The position numbers and the translations under genes are program-made. 64,000 nucleotides of DNA, from assembly GCA_051208035.1 (NCBI GenBank), contig JBPJFZ010000001.1:558001-622000 (forward strand), in the 5' to 3' direction. Source of the DNA: JACKOB01 sp024234575. Lineage in GTDB: Bacteria > Pseudomonadota > Gammaproteobacteria > Pseudomonadales > Oleiphilaceae. Below, piece by piece: positions 18,197 through 25,969 of the stretch. The notes under the pieces were generated by a model. The model was given only the letters and a program-made list of their open reading frames with translations. It was not told the DNA's origin and did not search any database. Position 1 is the stretch's first letter. Each line of letters starts with the position of its first letter.

Positions 18197-19396
18197 ATGA
18201 AATATACTCTCTCCGCCCTAATATTAACGTTATTACTTGCAGGCTGCAGTGACGATGGCAACAAAGGTGATCCAACCCTACGCACGGGCCAGTTGTTTTT
18301 TTCTGGCATCGAGGGACTAACCTATCAAACAGCCACTTTATCTGGCGCAGTCAGCGAAGATGGCACGTTTTCATACCATGAAGGCGAGACTGTTTCTTTT
18401 TGGCTTGGTGACTTAATGCTTACCGAGAGTGTGCCGGCGAAAGAATATATGACTCCGTTAGAATTCTCAGTCGATGGACGCGCAAGACTGGAGGCAGGGG
18501 ATGTCGTTAATGGACTCTCGACGCATACCCTGGCAGAGGAAGAAGTTGCTGGCTATCAGTTTCAAAACAATCTGACCCGTTTTTTACAAGTGATGGATGG
18601 CTTTTTATCTGAAAACAATATTGAAGGACGAAGAATTTTTATTTCTGAGCGATCAATAGAGCAATTGAATACTGAACTGCTCACGCTTACACCACCTCTT
18701 GACTTCAACGTCTCAATAGAAGAGTTTGAAAAAACTGTTAAGCCCCCGAAATTTATAGAGGGTGAATGCCCTGCAGGCGGAGTTGACCCAACCATAGTTG
18801 AAGAACAGGTCACTGAAGGAAAATCGCCAGTAAATATCCTACTCGAAAACATCTGTTTTTTTGCAGAGACAAGCTTTAGATGTGCAACTCCTCCAACTCA
18901 GCAAGAAATCGATTGCGCTCCAACCATGTATAATGAGGATGGAGGCCTGATTGAGGGCTATGACGAAGAATTGATCGACTTTTATAAAGAGGACTTGCTG
19001 GACAAGCGCAAGAAAATTATTGAAGGTCGAAGATCGACCACCCTTAAAGGTAGTGATGAAACCGAACAGTTAATTGGTTACGAATCTACATTAATATACA
19101 AAGAGCTCGGTGAGCGCCTATTTTTCGATCATTTTGGCGAAACCGTTAAAGAAGGTGATCATAAAACAAGAACAATAAACATCTATTCAGAACAGCGGGA
19201 CTTTTCAATTACAGGCATGGAAGTTGAAAGTGAAAACGATCGAATCGTGCGCATAGATGGCTTTAGTGAAGAAAGTAAAAATTTTAGCTACTCCCCAATT
19301 GGGGTTGCTGGTGAAGAAGCAACCATCATAATCAACCTTCGCGTCAACGATGACTACCGTTGGTACAGAAAAAATTACCGAGTCATCATCGAGTAA
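18197..19396 (+). CDS. Secreted lipoprotein of unknown function
   Basis: Not assigned to a named family. The 399-residue product begins with a short signal ending LLLAGCSDD, a clear lipobox; Asp at +2 could favour inner-membrane retention if an Enterobacteria-like Lol rule applies. Residues about 30-75 (FSGIEGLTYQTATLSGAVSE, then DGTFSYHEGETVSFWLGDLML) have the form of a repeated extracellular motif seen in many marine gammaproteobacterial surface proteins. The centre has paired cysteines (four to five between residues 192 and 240) that may form disulphides, and the C-terminus looks beta-rich. Strongly acidic overall. It stands alone between a divergent ABC gene and a convergent tRNA-modification gene. 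Confidence 0.8.
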   Translation: MKYTLSALILTLLLAGCSDDGNKGDPTLRTGQLFFSGIEGLTYQTATLSGAVSEDGTFSYHEGETVSFWLGDLMLTESVPAKEYMTPLEFSVDGRARLEAGDVVNGLSTHTLAEEEVAGYQFQNNLTRFLQVMDGFLSENNIEGRRIFISERSIEQLNTELLTLTPPLDFNVSIEEFEKTVKPPKFIEGECPAGGVDPTIVEEQVTEGKSPVNILLENICFFAETSFRCATPPTQQEIDCAPTMYNEDGGLIEGYDEELIDFYKEDLLDKRKKIIEGRRSTTLKGSDETEQLIGYESTLIYKELGERLFFDHFGETVKEGDHKTRTINIYSEQRDFSITGMEVESENDRIVRIDGFSEESKNFSYSPIGVAGEEATIIINLRVNDDYRWYRKNYRVIIE

Positions 19397-19417
19397 TTTT
19401 GTTTAAACCTACCCCAT

Positions 19418-19453
19418 AAAAGGCATCGCAAGCGACCTGCAGCTTGTGATGCC
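19418..19453 (-). terminator. Intrinsic terminator downstream of the DTW gene
   Basis: Arms at 19422-19433 and 19442-19453 form a 12-pair stem with one G-U pair. On the minus strand the stem is followed by TTTT, so it should end the HD-GYP/DTW transcript. The plus side has no T-run. Confidence 0.6.
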
Positions 19454-19477
19454 GCACCACTGCAGCAACATTCACTA

Positions 19478-20164
19478 CTATTTCAGGTAATTTCTGGCAA
19501 ATACTTCCTGCCCCATTCGCTTGATCTGATAGTCAACCATATAGTCAAATGCATCAAGCAGGCGAAGAAACGCCCCTTGCCCGCTATATAAATAATCAAG
19601 TGAATAGGCTAAAGCCTCGATAGTGGAAACGCATTCTTCAGCAGGACCTTTTCTGACGGTATATCTGGATACAGGAAAGGACATGGTCACTTTTGGAATA
19701 GACTGCAGTATCGGGTTTGCAAGCAGGATTTCTCTGGTATTTCGCCAGGTACCATCCACCACAATTAACGTAAAGTCCCCGCAATTATCCCCCCCCTCAA
19801 CACGGGCTTTCATTTTGTCCAAATTTAACGGCTGCAAAGGAGTTGCATTTATTCCTGGGTATAAAAGAGCAAGTCTTGCAGGCTCCGCCCGGTTAATTAA
19901 GGATTGGAATTCAAGGCTATCACTATAATCCACACCATCGATGAGCTGGCAGTGGGTCAGACTAAGCTTAGCAATACGGGCGGTACCAAGAGGCTTTTTT
20001 ACTTCATCTGAGTGCCGAAGGATGACTACGGGAACAAAGCAATTGTTTAACGAAACAATTAAGTGGCAGTAGCAGCTATCAGCTGCTCTACCACATTTGA
20101 CGCAGACTCTTCTATTTAACTGCTGCACGCAACCAGCTACCCCATCAGGTGCTTCACGCTCCAT
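19478..20164 (-). CDS. DTW-domain tRNA aminocarboxypropyltransferase (TapT/TuaA family)
   Basis: Members of this family transfer the 3-amino-3-carboxypropyl group of S-adenosylmethionine to uridine (acp3U47 in tRNA variable loops). The product has 228 residues: a zinc-binding cluster CVKCGRAADSCYC near the N-terminus and the defining motif, here DGTWRNTREIL, near residue 137. The position of the cysteines and the DxTW core is typical. The ATG at 20164 overlaps the end of the HD-GYP gene by 28 bp; a shorter start after the overlap is possible, since residues 1-14 carry no family signal. Co-transcription with the HD-GYP gene is likely from the overlap. Confidence 0.88.
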   Translation of the reverse strand: MEREAPDGVAGCVQQLNRRVCVKCGRAADSCYCHLIVSLNNCFVPVVILRHSDEVKKPLGTARIAKLSLTHCQLIDGVDYSDSLEFQSLINRAEPARLALLYPGINATPLQPLNLDKMKARVEGGDNCGDFTLIVVDGTWRNTREILLANPILQSIPKVTMSFPVSRYTVRKGPAEECVSTIEALAYSLDYLYSGQGAFLRLLDAFDYMVDYQIKRMGQEVFARNYLK

Positions 20165-21450
20165 CGACTTGTCGCCCCAGTCACCTGATACTGAGAGGGA
20201 TCAACATCATAGGTACCAAAAGGTAATCCAGCCGAAATATGGACGGTATCTTGCTCTTTTCGTGACTCATTATAGGTTAGCAAATCAACAACTTTTCCGC
20301 TTTTTAGTGGCCGCTTGTTTTCATCAAGCACGACCATAACTTTTGGCCATAAACGACGTTTAGGGTTGTGGGAAACGACAATACCTACCTCTTCTGTTGT
20401 CAGTTGCACGATACTTCCGGTGGGGTAGACACCAATTGCCTGAATAAAACGCTCAACCAGATCCTCCTGAAACTCGATGTTACGCGCCTCGTATAAATGG
20501 CTAACGGCTTGCGACGGTGTCATGGGCTCTGCACCCATTCGTGGCTCAATGAGCGACTGGTATGCATCAACTATCCCGGCAATTTTTGCCAGTAAGGGAA
20601 TTTTATCCCCAGTCAGCCCTTGTGGATAGCCCGTCCCATTGTGACGTTCCTTGTGATGCTGGACAATCGTGATCACTTGATGCGACACCCTGCCGCAAGA
20701 CTCAAGAATCTCCACCCCCAAGTCAACAAACGCCTTGTACTGTTCGAACTGAGCGCTAGAGAGAGATCCGTCACCGTGCAGCAAAGCCGGATCTAATTTA
20801 CTTTTACCGATACCTGAGAGCAAGACTCCGGTCGAAAGGTTTTTTAACACATCAGTGGTCAACCCTAAATGCCTGCCAAATACCAACGCCCAGACAGCAG
20901 CATTAATGGCGTGATGATAGCTGTGTTCATCTTGCTGTCTAACCCGGTGCAACCAAACTAAAGCGTCGGGGTTTCTGATAACGCTATCTACCATACCCTC
21001 AGACGCTGCATCCAATTCAGCAAACGAAACCTTTTCACGGGCTTTTACCTTTGACAAAACATCCTCTATGGCAGCCTGAATTTTAGAAAGCACTTTGGCC
21101 GCCGCATCTACTTCTTTTTTAAGAGGAATTGATGAGTCATAATACTGGGGATCTTTAATCTTAATCGGTGGTAACTTTAACAACCGTTTTTCGGCAGTCT
21201 TTTCACCCGACGTCCCAGATCGCAGAGGCGTCGACACACCCAGCTCATTGTAATCAAACTGGCTACGATCAAGCGCCTGATCTACGAATACATGTTTGCA
21301 GAAAGACGTAAGTGAGCGTATATCATCGTTGGAGCGAACATAAAATCCCTGTATTGGAAACGGAGTCTGACACCAGGGTCTATCCAAATCCGACACATAC
21401 ATTCCAATTTGCAGTTGATGCACTGGTACTTTTGTCGATTTTACACTCAT
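20137..21450 (-). CDS. HD-GYP-type protein with degenerate HD motif
   Basis: Architecture of a cytoplasmic c-di-GMP phosphodiesterase: an N-terminal DUF3391-like domain (residues about 5-130) and an HD-GYP domain (about 150-340). The GYP part is well kept (HHKERHNGTGYPQGL, residues 265-279, and IAGIVDAYQSL). The metal-binding HD pair, expected in LLHDIGK, is replaced by LLSGIGK (residues 211-216), removing both His and Asp. Related proteins with altered HD pairs, such as the YN-GYP protein PA2572 of Pseudomonas, are reported to lack hydrolase activity, so this one may bind c-di-GMP or partners instead. It precedes and overlaps the DTW gene. Confidence 0.88.
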   Translation of the reverse strand: MSVKSTKVPVHQLQIGMYVSDLDRPWCQTPFPIQGFYVRSNDDIRSLTSFCKHVFVDQALDRSQFDYNELGVSTPLRSGTSGEKTAEKRLLKLPPIKIKDPQYYDSSIPLKKEVDAAAKVLSKIQAAIEDVLSKVKAREKVSFAELDAASEGMVDSVIRNPDALVWLHRVRQQDEHSYHHAINAAVWALVFGRHLGLTTDVLKNLSTGVLLSGIGKSKLDPALLHGDGSLSSAQFEQYKAFVDLGVEILESCGRVSHQVITIVQHHKERHNGTGYPQGLTGDKIPLLAKIAGIVDAYQSLIEPRMGAEPMTPSQAVSHLYEARNIEFQEDLVERFIQAIGVYPTGSIVQLTTEEVGIVVSHNPKRRLWPKVMVVLDENKRPLKSGKVVDLLTYNESRKEQDTVHISAGLPFGTYDVDPSQYQVTGATSRWSVKHLMG

Positions 21451-21658
21451 AATGCCCCTTCCTTGCTACCAGAAATTAGCGATAGCTAAAACTACTTCTC
21501 TTACTATCCATTTTCCTAATCGGCGATAAAGTTACAATTACAAATTTGTGCGTTATTGTTACGCAACCCATTCTTTTTCTTGCATAATGTACGTTTGATA
21601 ACAAGCTCACAAAACTAACGTGCACTGATAACGGTTTTGCTCCACAAATCCAGAGCAA

Positions 21659-22276
21659 TTATTTTTTCTCTTTACAAATTTTCTCGCTAAGCACTGGCAC
21701 CTTGTCATCAAGACTATATCGAGGCACCTTTTTCGTAGCAATCGTATAAGGGACGATGGAGTACTTTAAATAGTCACGGTTTTTTTTCTCACCATCCACC
21801 TCATACTGTGTGGATGCAGGCCAGCAGTCAATTTTTATCAACAATTCATTACCTAACGCCGTAATACTGTCAACCTCTTTTGAATTACTAATAGACCCGC
21901 AAACCTGTTCAGAGCCATTAAACGCTCGCCCATTGGCATCCAAATCGAGCTGCGGATCACCGCAAACGACAATACCTTTTTGATTTGCCACGCAGCCAGT
22001 GTTAAACGATGCTGCATTCTGTGCCGTACTGGCATCAATGAAGTAGAGCTTTCGCGTGCTGCACTGGGTTTCTAATGCAATGGCTGTCGTTGTGTTATCC
22101 GCCCAATACCATTCCGGGTATTCGGCACTCTGCCAAGACACCACGAATTTTCGTTGCTCTCCCGCTGAGTTGATTGAATCAAAACTCCCATAATGCGAAT
22201 AGTAGCTGGCACACCCTTGCAGCAGCATTAAGCATGCAGCAACCAGCACCACCTTTAACGTTTTCAACAAAATCAT
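21659..22276 (-). CDS. Lipoprotein of unknown function
   Basis: No family recognised. The 205-residue product has a signal ending LMLLQGCASYYSHYG, a good lipobox with Ala at +2 that fits outer-membrane sorting. Six further cysteines (for example in ETQCSTRK, FNTGCVAN, GIVVCGDP and KICKEKK) suggest disulphides in the periplasm. It is a single gene on the minus strand between the HD-GYP and PilZ genes; no operon partner is evident. The gap 21451-21658 shows no gene. Confidence 0.75.
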   Translation of the reverse strand: MILLKTLKVVLVAACLMLLQGCASYYSHYGSFDSINSAGEQRKFVVSWQSAEYPEWYWADNTTTAIALETQCSTRKLYFIDASTAQNAASFNTGCVANQKGIVVCGDPQLDLDANGRAFNGSEQVCGSISNSKEVDSITALGNELLIKIDCWPASTQYEVDGEKKNRDYLKYSIVPYTIATKKVPRYSLDDKVPVLSEKICKEKK

Positions 22277-22492
22277 TCTTCGATCAACCTTCTTATTTCC
22301 ATTTATTTAAACGAAAAATAATAACATTTCTGCCACGAATTTAACTTCGCTGTGAGAAATAAAACGTCATGAAAGACAAAGTTAAAGAGGCAAAAGCTAA
22401 TAGAAAGGAAATAACGCTATGTGCCGACAGCAGTACCCTGCCAGAGAGCCTACAACAAAAAGAATGGAGGATGATTTATTGCGCCAAGCGAG

Positions 22493-22813
22493 TCACTCAT
22501 CGCTATCATCCTCCCCCCTTCTCAGAGCGCTTGGTAAAAAATTAAGGCCATAACCATCCTTGCCTTTGCGAACAATAACCATATCGAGCACGGGCGCGGC
22601 TATCGGCAAACCTTGCATTTGAACCTTTACCGAGCTGCCGAGTGCAGGAAACTCTTGATCTGCTTCCACACAGACAAAAATACCACTATCAGAGATGTCT
22701 CGAGTTAAGTAAAGAAACTCCCCTTCCTCTGTATGCACAATTTTCACTCTGGCGTTAAACGGCGTACGATTATGTCTCCGCTTATCGCTATCCGATTCAA
22801 CATCGCCTGACAA
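22493..22813 (-). CDS. PilZ-domain c-di-GMP-binding protein
   Basis: A 106-residue stand-alone PilZ domain. Both c-di-GMP contacts are present: the RxxxR motif in KRRHNRTPF (residues 11-19) and the D-x-S-x-x-G motif in RDISDSGIFV (about 38-47). The start is a TTG at 22813, six bases after an AAGGGGG ribosome-binding site; no ATG lies near the N-terminus. It may act as a receptor for c-di-GMP made by cyclases such as the one at 56414. The target is unknown. Confidence 0.88.
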   Translation of the reverse strand: MSGDVESDSDKRRHNRTPFNARVKIVHTEEGEFLYLTRDISDSGIFVCVEADQEFPALGSSVKVQMQGLPIAAPVLDMVIVRKGKDGYGLNFLPSALRRGEDDSDE

Positions 22814-22932
22814 AAGCGCCCCCTTTATTCATCAACTGATACACCAGACATTTTTATTTCTTTTAATAATAGCAGTTTATATAAAAAAGCTATGGAAAAT
22901 AATGGCGGGCATTTTAAATCATCCAAAAAAGG

Positions 22933-22970
22933 TTGACTACAAATACAATTTAAATGAGAATTATTAGCAA
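22933..22970 (+). promoter_or_regulatory. Promoter with overlapping Fur box for the iron transporter
   Basis: TTGACT (22933-22938) and GAGAAT (22956-22961) form -35 and -10 elements 17 bases apart. The AT-rich stretch AAATGAGAATTATTAGCAA (22952-22970) overlies the -10 and resembles a Fur box. It lies 30 bp before the start of a ferric-iron binding protein, so iron repression is the likely control. Confidence 0.65.
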
Positions 22971-23000
22971 TAGCATTTAACTCTCGATATAGGATTAATT

Positions 23001-24017
23001 ATGATCTCGGCAAAAATGAAATCTTTAGGGGCCTTAGCACTACTCTCTGCACCTTTATTAGTTTCTGCAGCAGAAGAAGTAAACGTCTACTCGTTGCGTC
23101 AACCTTTTCTTATGCAACCACTGTTCGATGCATTCACCAAAGAGACAAATATTAATGTCAATGTTGTGTTTGCAAAGTCCGGCTTGGCTGAAAGGCTAAA
23201 ACGTGAAGGTAAAAATAGCCCAGCAGACCTGGTGTTAACTACCGATCTTGGCAATCTTTCCGAAATTCAGGAGTCGGGCGTCACACAAGGTATAAAGACT
23301 GATACGCTGACCACGAATATTCCCAGCCAGTACCGAGACCCCGATGGTGAATGGTATGCCCTTACGACTCGCGTCAGAGCAATTTATGTGTCAAAAGAAA
23401 GAGTTCCTGAAGGCGCAATTACTACATACGAAGACCTTGCAAAGCCAGAATGGAAAGGGAAAATCTGTACCCGTAGCGGTAAGCACCCCTACAACGTTGC
23501 ACTAATAGCTTCCATGATCGCTCATCACGGTGAAGAGCAAACTGAGTCTTGGCTGGTGGCATTAAAGTCTAATTTGGCGCAAAAACCACAAGGTAACGAT
23601 AGAGCGCAAGTTAAAGCCATCAAAGAGGGTGTCTGTGATTTATCCCTCGGCAACAGTTACTACTACGGCAACATGCTAACAGACCCAGAACAGTCAGAGT
23701 GGGCAGCAGCAGTCCGCATTACGTTCCCAAACCAAAATGACCGTGGCGCCCATGTGAATATCAGCGGTGTCGCGCTAACAAAAAGCTCGCCTAACAAAGC
23801 AAACGCGATAAAGCTCATGGAGTTTCTAACAGGCGACATGGCGCAACGCATGTATTCTGAGCAAAACTACGAATACCCTGTCAAGCCCGGCGTCCCAGCT
23901 TCAGCACTGGTTTCATCCTGGGGCAAATTCAAAGCGGACCCATTACCATTAACTGAAGTAGAAAAACACCGCGCGGCCGCAGTCAAACTTGTCGATAAGG
24001 TAAATTTCGACGGCTAA
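23001..24017 (+). CDS. Ferric-iron ABC transporter periplasmic binding protein (FbpA/FutA type)
   Basis: Captures Fe3+ in the periplasm for transport. The 338-residue product has a signal peptide (KSLGALALLSAPLLVSAAEE) and a mature start EVNVYSLRQPFLMQPLFDAF typical of the FbpA/FutA class. The tyrosine cluster NSYYYGNML near residue 216 is the iron-ligand motif, and Tyr in VNVYS is also conserved. An AGGATT ribosome-binding site precedes the ATG. The gene follows a Fur-box-like site and is followed by its permease. A 9-bp stem (24026-24055) after the stop may stabilise its mRNA relative to the permease. Confidence 0.93.
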   Translation: MISAKMKSLGALALLSAPLLVSAAEEVNVYSLRQPFLMQPLFDAFTKETNINVNVVFAKSGLAERLKREGKNSPADLVLTTDLGNLSEIQESGVTQGIKTDTLTTNIPSQYRDPDGEWYALTTRVRAIYVSKERVPEGAITTYEDLAKPEWKGKICTRSGKHPYNVALIASMIAHHGEEQTESWLVALKSNLAQKPQGNDRAQVKAIKEGVCDLSLGNSYYYGNMLTDPEQSEWAAAVRITFPNQNDRGAHVNISGVALTKSSPNKANAIKLMEFLTGDMAQRMYSEQNYEYPVKPGVPASALVSSWGKFKADPLPLTEVEKHRAAAVKLVDKVNFDG

Positions 24018-24025
24018 TATGACAA

Positions 24026-24055
24026 CCCCAACCAATGTGGCAGCGCTGGTTGGGG
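24026..24055 (+). terminator. Intercistronic hairpin after the binding-protein gene
   Basis: Perfect nine-base arms CCCCAACCA and TGGTTGGGG enclose a 12-base loop. There is no T-run, so it is more likely an mRNA-stabilising or partial-termination hairpin than a full terminator. It sits between binding protein and permease. Confidence 0.5.
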
Positions 24056-24194
24056 ATTTACTCACGCATTTCAACTAATATTAATAGTGTAGGCGGCGTT
24101 AAAATAACAAGCAGGCAATGAGTATTGAATCATTACCTGCTGTAACATCTGCTCAGACTTTGGATTTTGCCTAAAACTGCATGCAACGACATCA

Positions 24195-25841
24195 ATGACA
24201 TCATTTTCGCTACGCTCTGGCAGCAAGGAGCTTCTATGGCCAACAACCGCTTGTGTTGTCGGAATTTTAGTCCTGCTACCCATATTGGCAGTTTTCTACC
24301 TTTCTTTATTTCCTGAAGAAAACATCTGGCCACACCTGTTTAACACGGTACTCCCCTCTTATATCAACAACACCCTGATTCTTATGTTAGGCGTGGGGGT
24401 TTCCTCTACGCTCTTGGGCGTTGGTGCTGCCTGGTTAATATCCTCTTGTGATTTCGCTGGCCGCAAGATCATGAACTGGGCACTCCTCCTCCCCTTCGCG
24501 GTACCAGCCTACGTTATCGCCTACGTCTATACCGATTTGCTCGAGTATGCAGGCCCGGTACAACAATTTATTCGAGAGTTAGGGGGCTGGACGTCACCGA
24601 AGGACTACTGGTTTCCAAATATTCGCAGCATGGGCGGCGCTATCACAATGATGTCTCTCGTTTTATACCCTTATATATATTTGATGGCAAAAACAGCATT
24701 TTTAGAGCAGTCTCCCTCTTTATTTATTACCAGCAGAAGCCTCGGCCGCTCACCTTGGGTTTCATTTTTTCTGGTAGCACTTCCTATTGCCAGGCCAGCG
24801 ATTATTGTCGGCCTGTCCCTTGTACTCATGGAGACACTAAATGATTTCGGTACCGTCGATTACTTCGCTATAAGAACACTAACCGCAGGCCTCTACGATA
24901 CATGGTTAAACCTTTCCAACATTGGTGGGGCTGCGCAAATAGCATTGGTGATGCTCATTTTTGTTGTCACCCTCATTTCTGCTGAGCGCTATTCACGGCG
25001 CAAGCAAAAAACATATCAAAACAGACAGGGCTCACACGGGCGCGAGCGGATTAAATTAAAGCGCAAAGCAAGTATTATCGCTTTTGCAGCATGCCTTATC
25101 CCGGTGACACTTGGATTCATCATTCCTGCCAGCCTTTTAACCATTTATGCAATTAATTATTTTGCTGTCAGCTGGACCCCAAAGTTTGCAACCCATGTGT
25201 TCAATAGCTTTTCATTATCCGTTACCGCAGCCCTGGTAACATTGGCAATTGGAGTAGTTCTCGCGTATGCAAAACGTATCGATAAAAGTCGACTGTCTAT
25301 AGTGATGCTGCGCGTCTCAAGCTTAGGCTATGCGCTTCCTGGTGCAGTATTAGCAATAGGCGTCATCATCCCACTTGCAGCCACCGATAACTTTATCGAT
25401 GATATTTTTAGGGATTACTTTGGGCTCTCAACCGGGCTGATTCTAAGTGGATCAATATTCGCGCTAATCTATGCCTATTCGATAAGATTTTTAGCGGTTT
25501 CTTCTGGTGCCGTTGAATCCAGTCTGGAGAAGGTCACACCCAACATGGATCTTGTTGCAAGATCATTAGGCTATACACAATCACAGACCTTGTTAAAGGT
25601 GCACTTACCCATCATAAACAAAGGGTTACTCACAGCAGTGTTGGTGGTATTTGTGGATTGCATGAAGGAGTTGCCAGCAACGCTGATTTTACGCCCCTTT
25701 AACTTCGAAACACTAGCGACTTACGTCTACCAATATGCCTCAGATGAACTGCTTGAACAAAGCGCCCTTGCCGCTCTCATCATTGTTGCCGTTGGGATTA
25801 TTCCGGTGATACTACTTAGTCGAACAATTGATAATAAGTAG
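24195..25841 (+). CDS. Ferric-iron ABC transporter permease (FbpB type, fused)
   Basis: Inner-membrane permease with two BPD_transp_1 domains in one chain of 548 residues, the usual FbpB arrangement with about 12 membrane segments. EAA-loop regions that contact the ATPase are visible near ITSRSLGRSPWVSFFLVALPIARPAI (first half, about residues 178-200; given in part) and DLVARSLGYTQSQTLLKVHLP (second half). The ATG at 24195 lacks a clear ribosome-binding site; an AAGGAG-ATG combination at 24226-24238 is out of frame. No ATP-binding subunit follows: the next gene is convergent, so the ATPase must be elsewhere or shared. Confidence 0.9.
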   Translation: MTSFSLRSGSKELLWPTTACVVGILVLLPILAVFYLSLFPEENIWPHLFNTVLPSYINNTLILMLGVGVSSTLLGVGAAWLISSCDFAGRKIMNWALLLPFAVPAYVIAYVYTDLLEYAGPVQQFIRELGGWTSPKDYWFPNIRSMGGAITMMSLVLYPYIYLMAKTAFLEQSPSLFITSRSLGRSPWVSFFLVALPIARPAIIVGLSLVLMETLNDFGTVDYFAIRTLTAGLYDTWLNLSNIGGAAQIALVMLIFVVTLISAERYSRRKQKTYQNRQGSHGRERIKLKRKASIIAFAACLIPVTLGFIIPASLLTIYAINYFAVSWTPKFATHVFNSFSLSVTAALVTLAIGVVLAYAKRIDKSRLSIVMLRVSSLGYALPGAVLAIGVIIPLAATDNFIDDIFRDYFGLSTGLILSGSIFALIYAYSIRFLAVSSGAVESSLEKVTPNMDLVARSLGYTQSQTLLKVHLPIINKGLLTAVLVVFVDCMKELPATLILRPFNFETLATYVYQYASDELLEQSALAALIIVAVGIIPVILLSRTIDNK

Positions 25842-25925
25842 CGATGCCTATTAAGTTGGTGAGACATTTCTGCCGCATAAACACCTATTAACCAACAGAC
25901 ACTGCAAGAACACACAATTAACAGA

Positions 25926-25952
25926 AATAAAAAAGCCCGGAATTATCCGGGC
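25926..25952 (-). terminator. Intrinsic terminator of the acyl-CoA ligase gene
   Basis: GCCCGG (25935-25940) and CCGGGC (25947-25952) form a stem around AATTAT. On the minus strand it is followed by TTTTTT, 18 bp after the ligase stop. The plus side has CTTCTTATT, so it may also stop the permease transcript. Confidence 0.85.
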
Positions 25953-25969
25953 CTTCTTATTGGTAACAA

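Noticed and set aside
24236..24316. Alternative start for the iron permease at an AAGGAG-ATG
   Set aside because: That ATG is out of frame with the permease and its frame ends after 26 codons.
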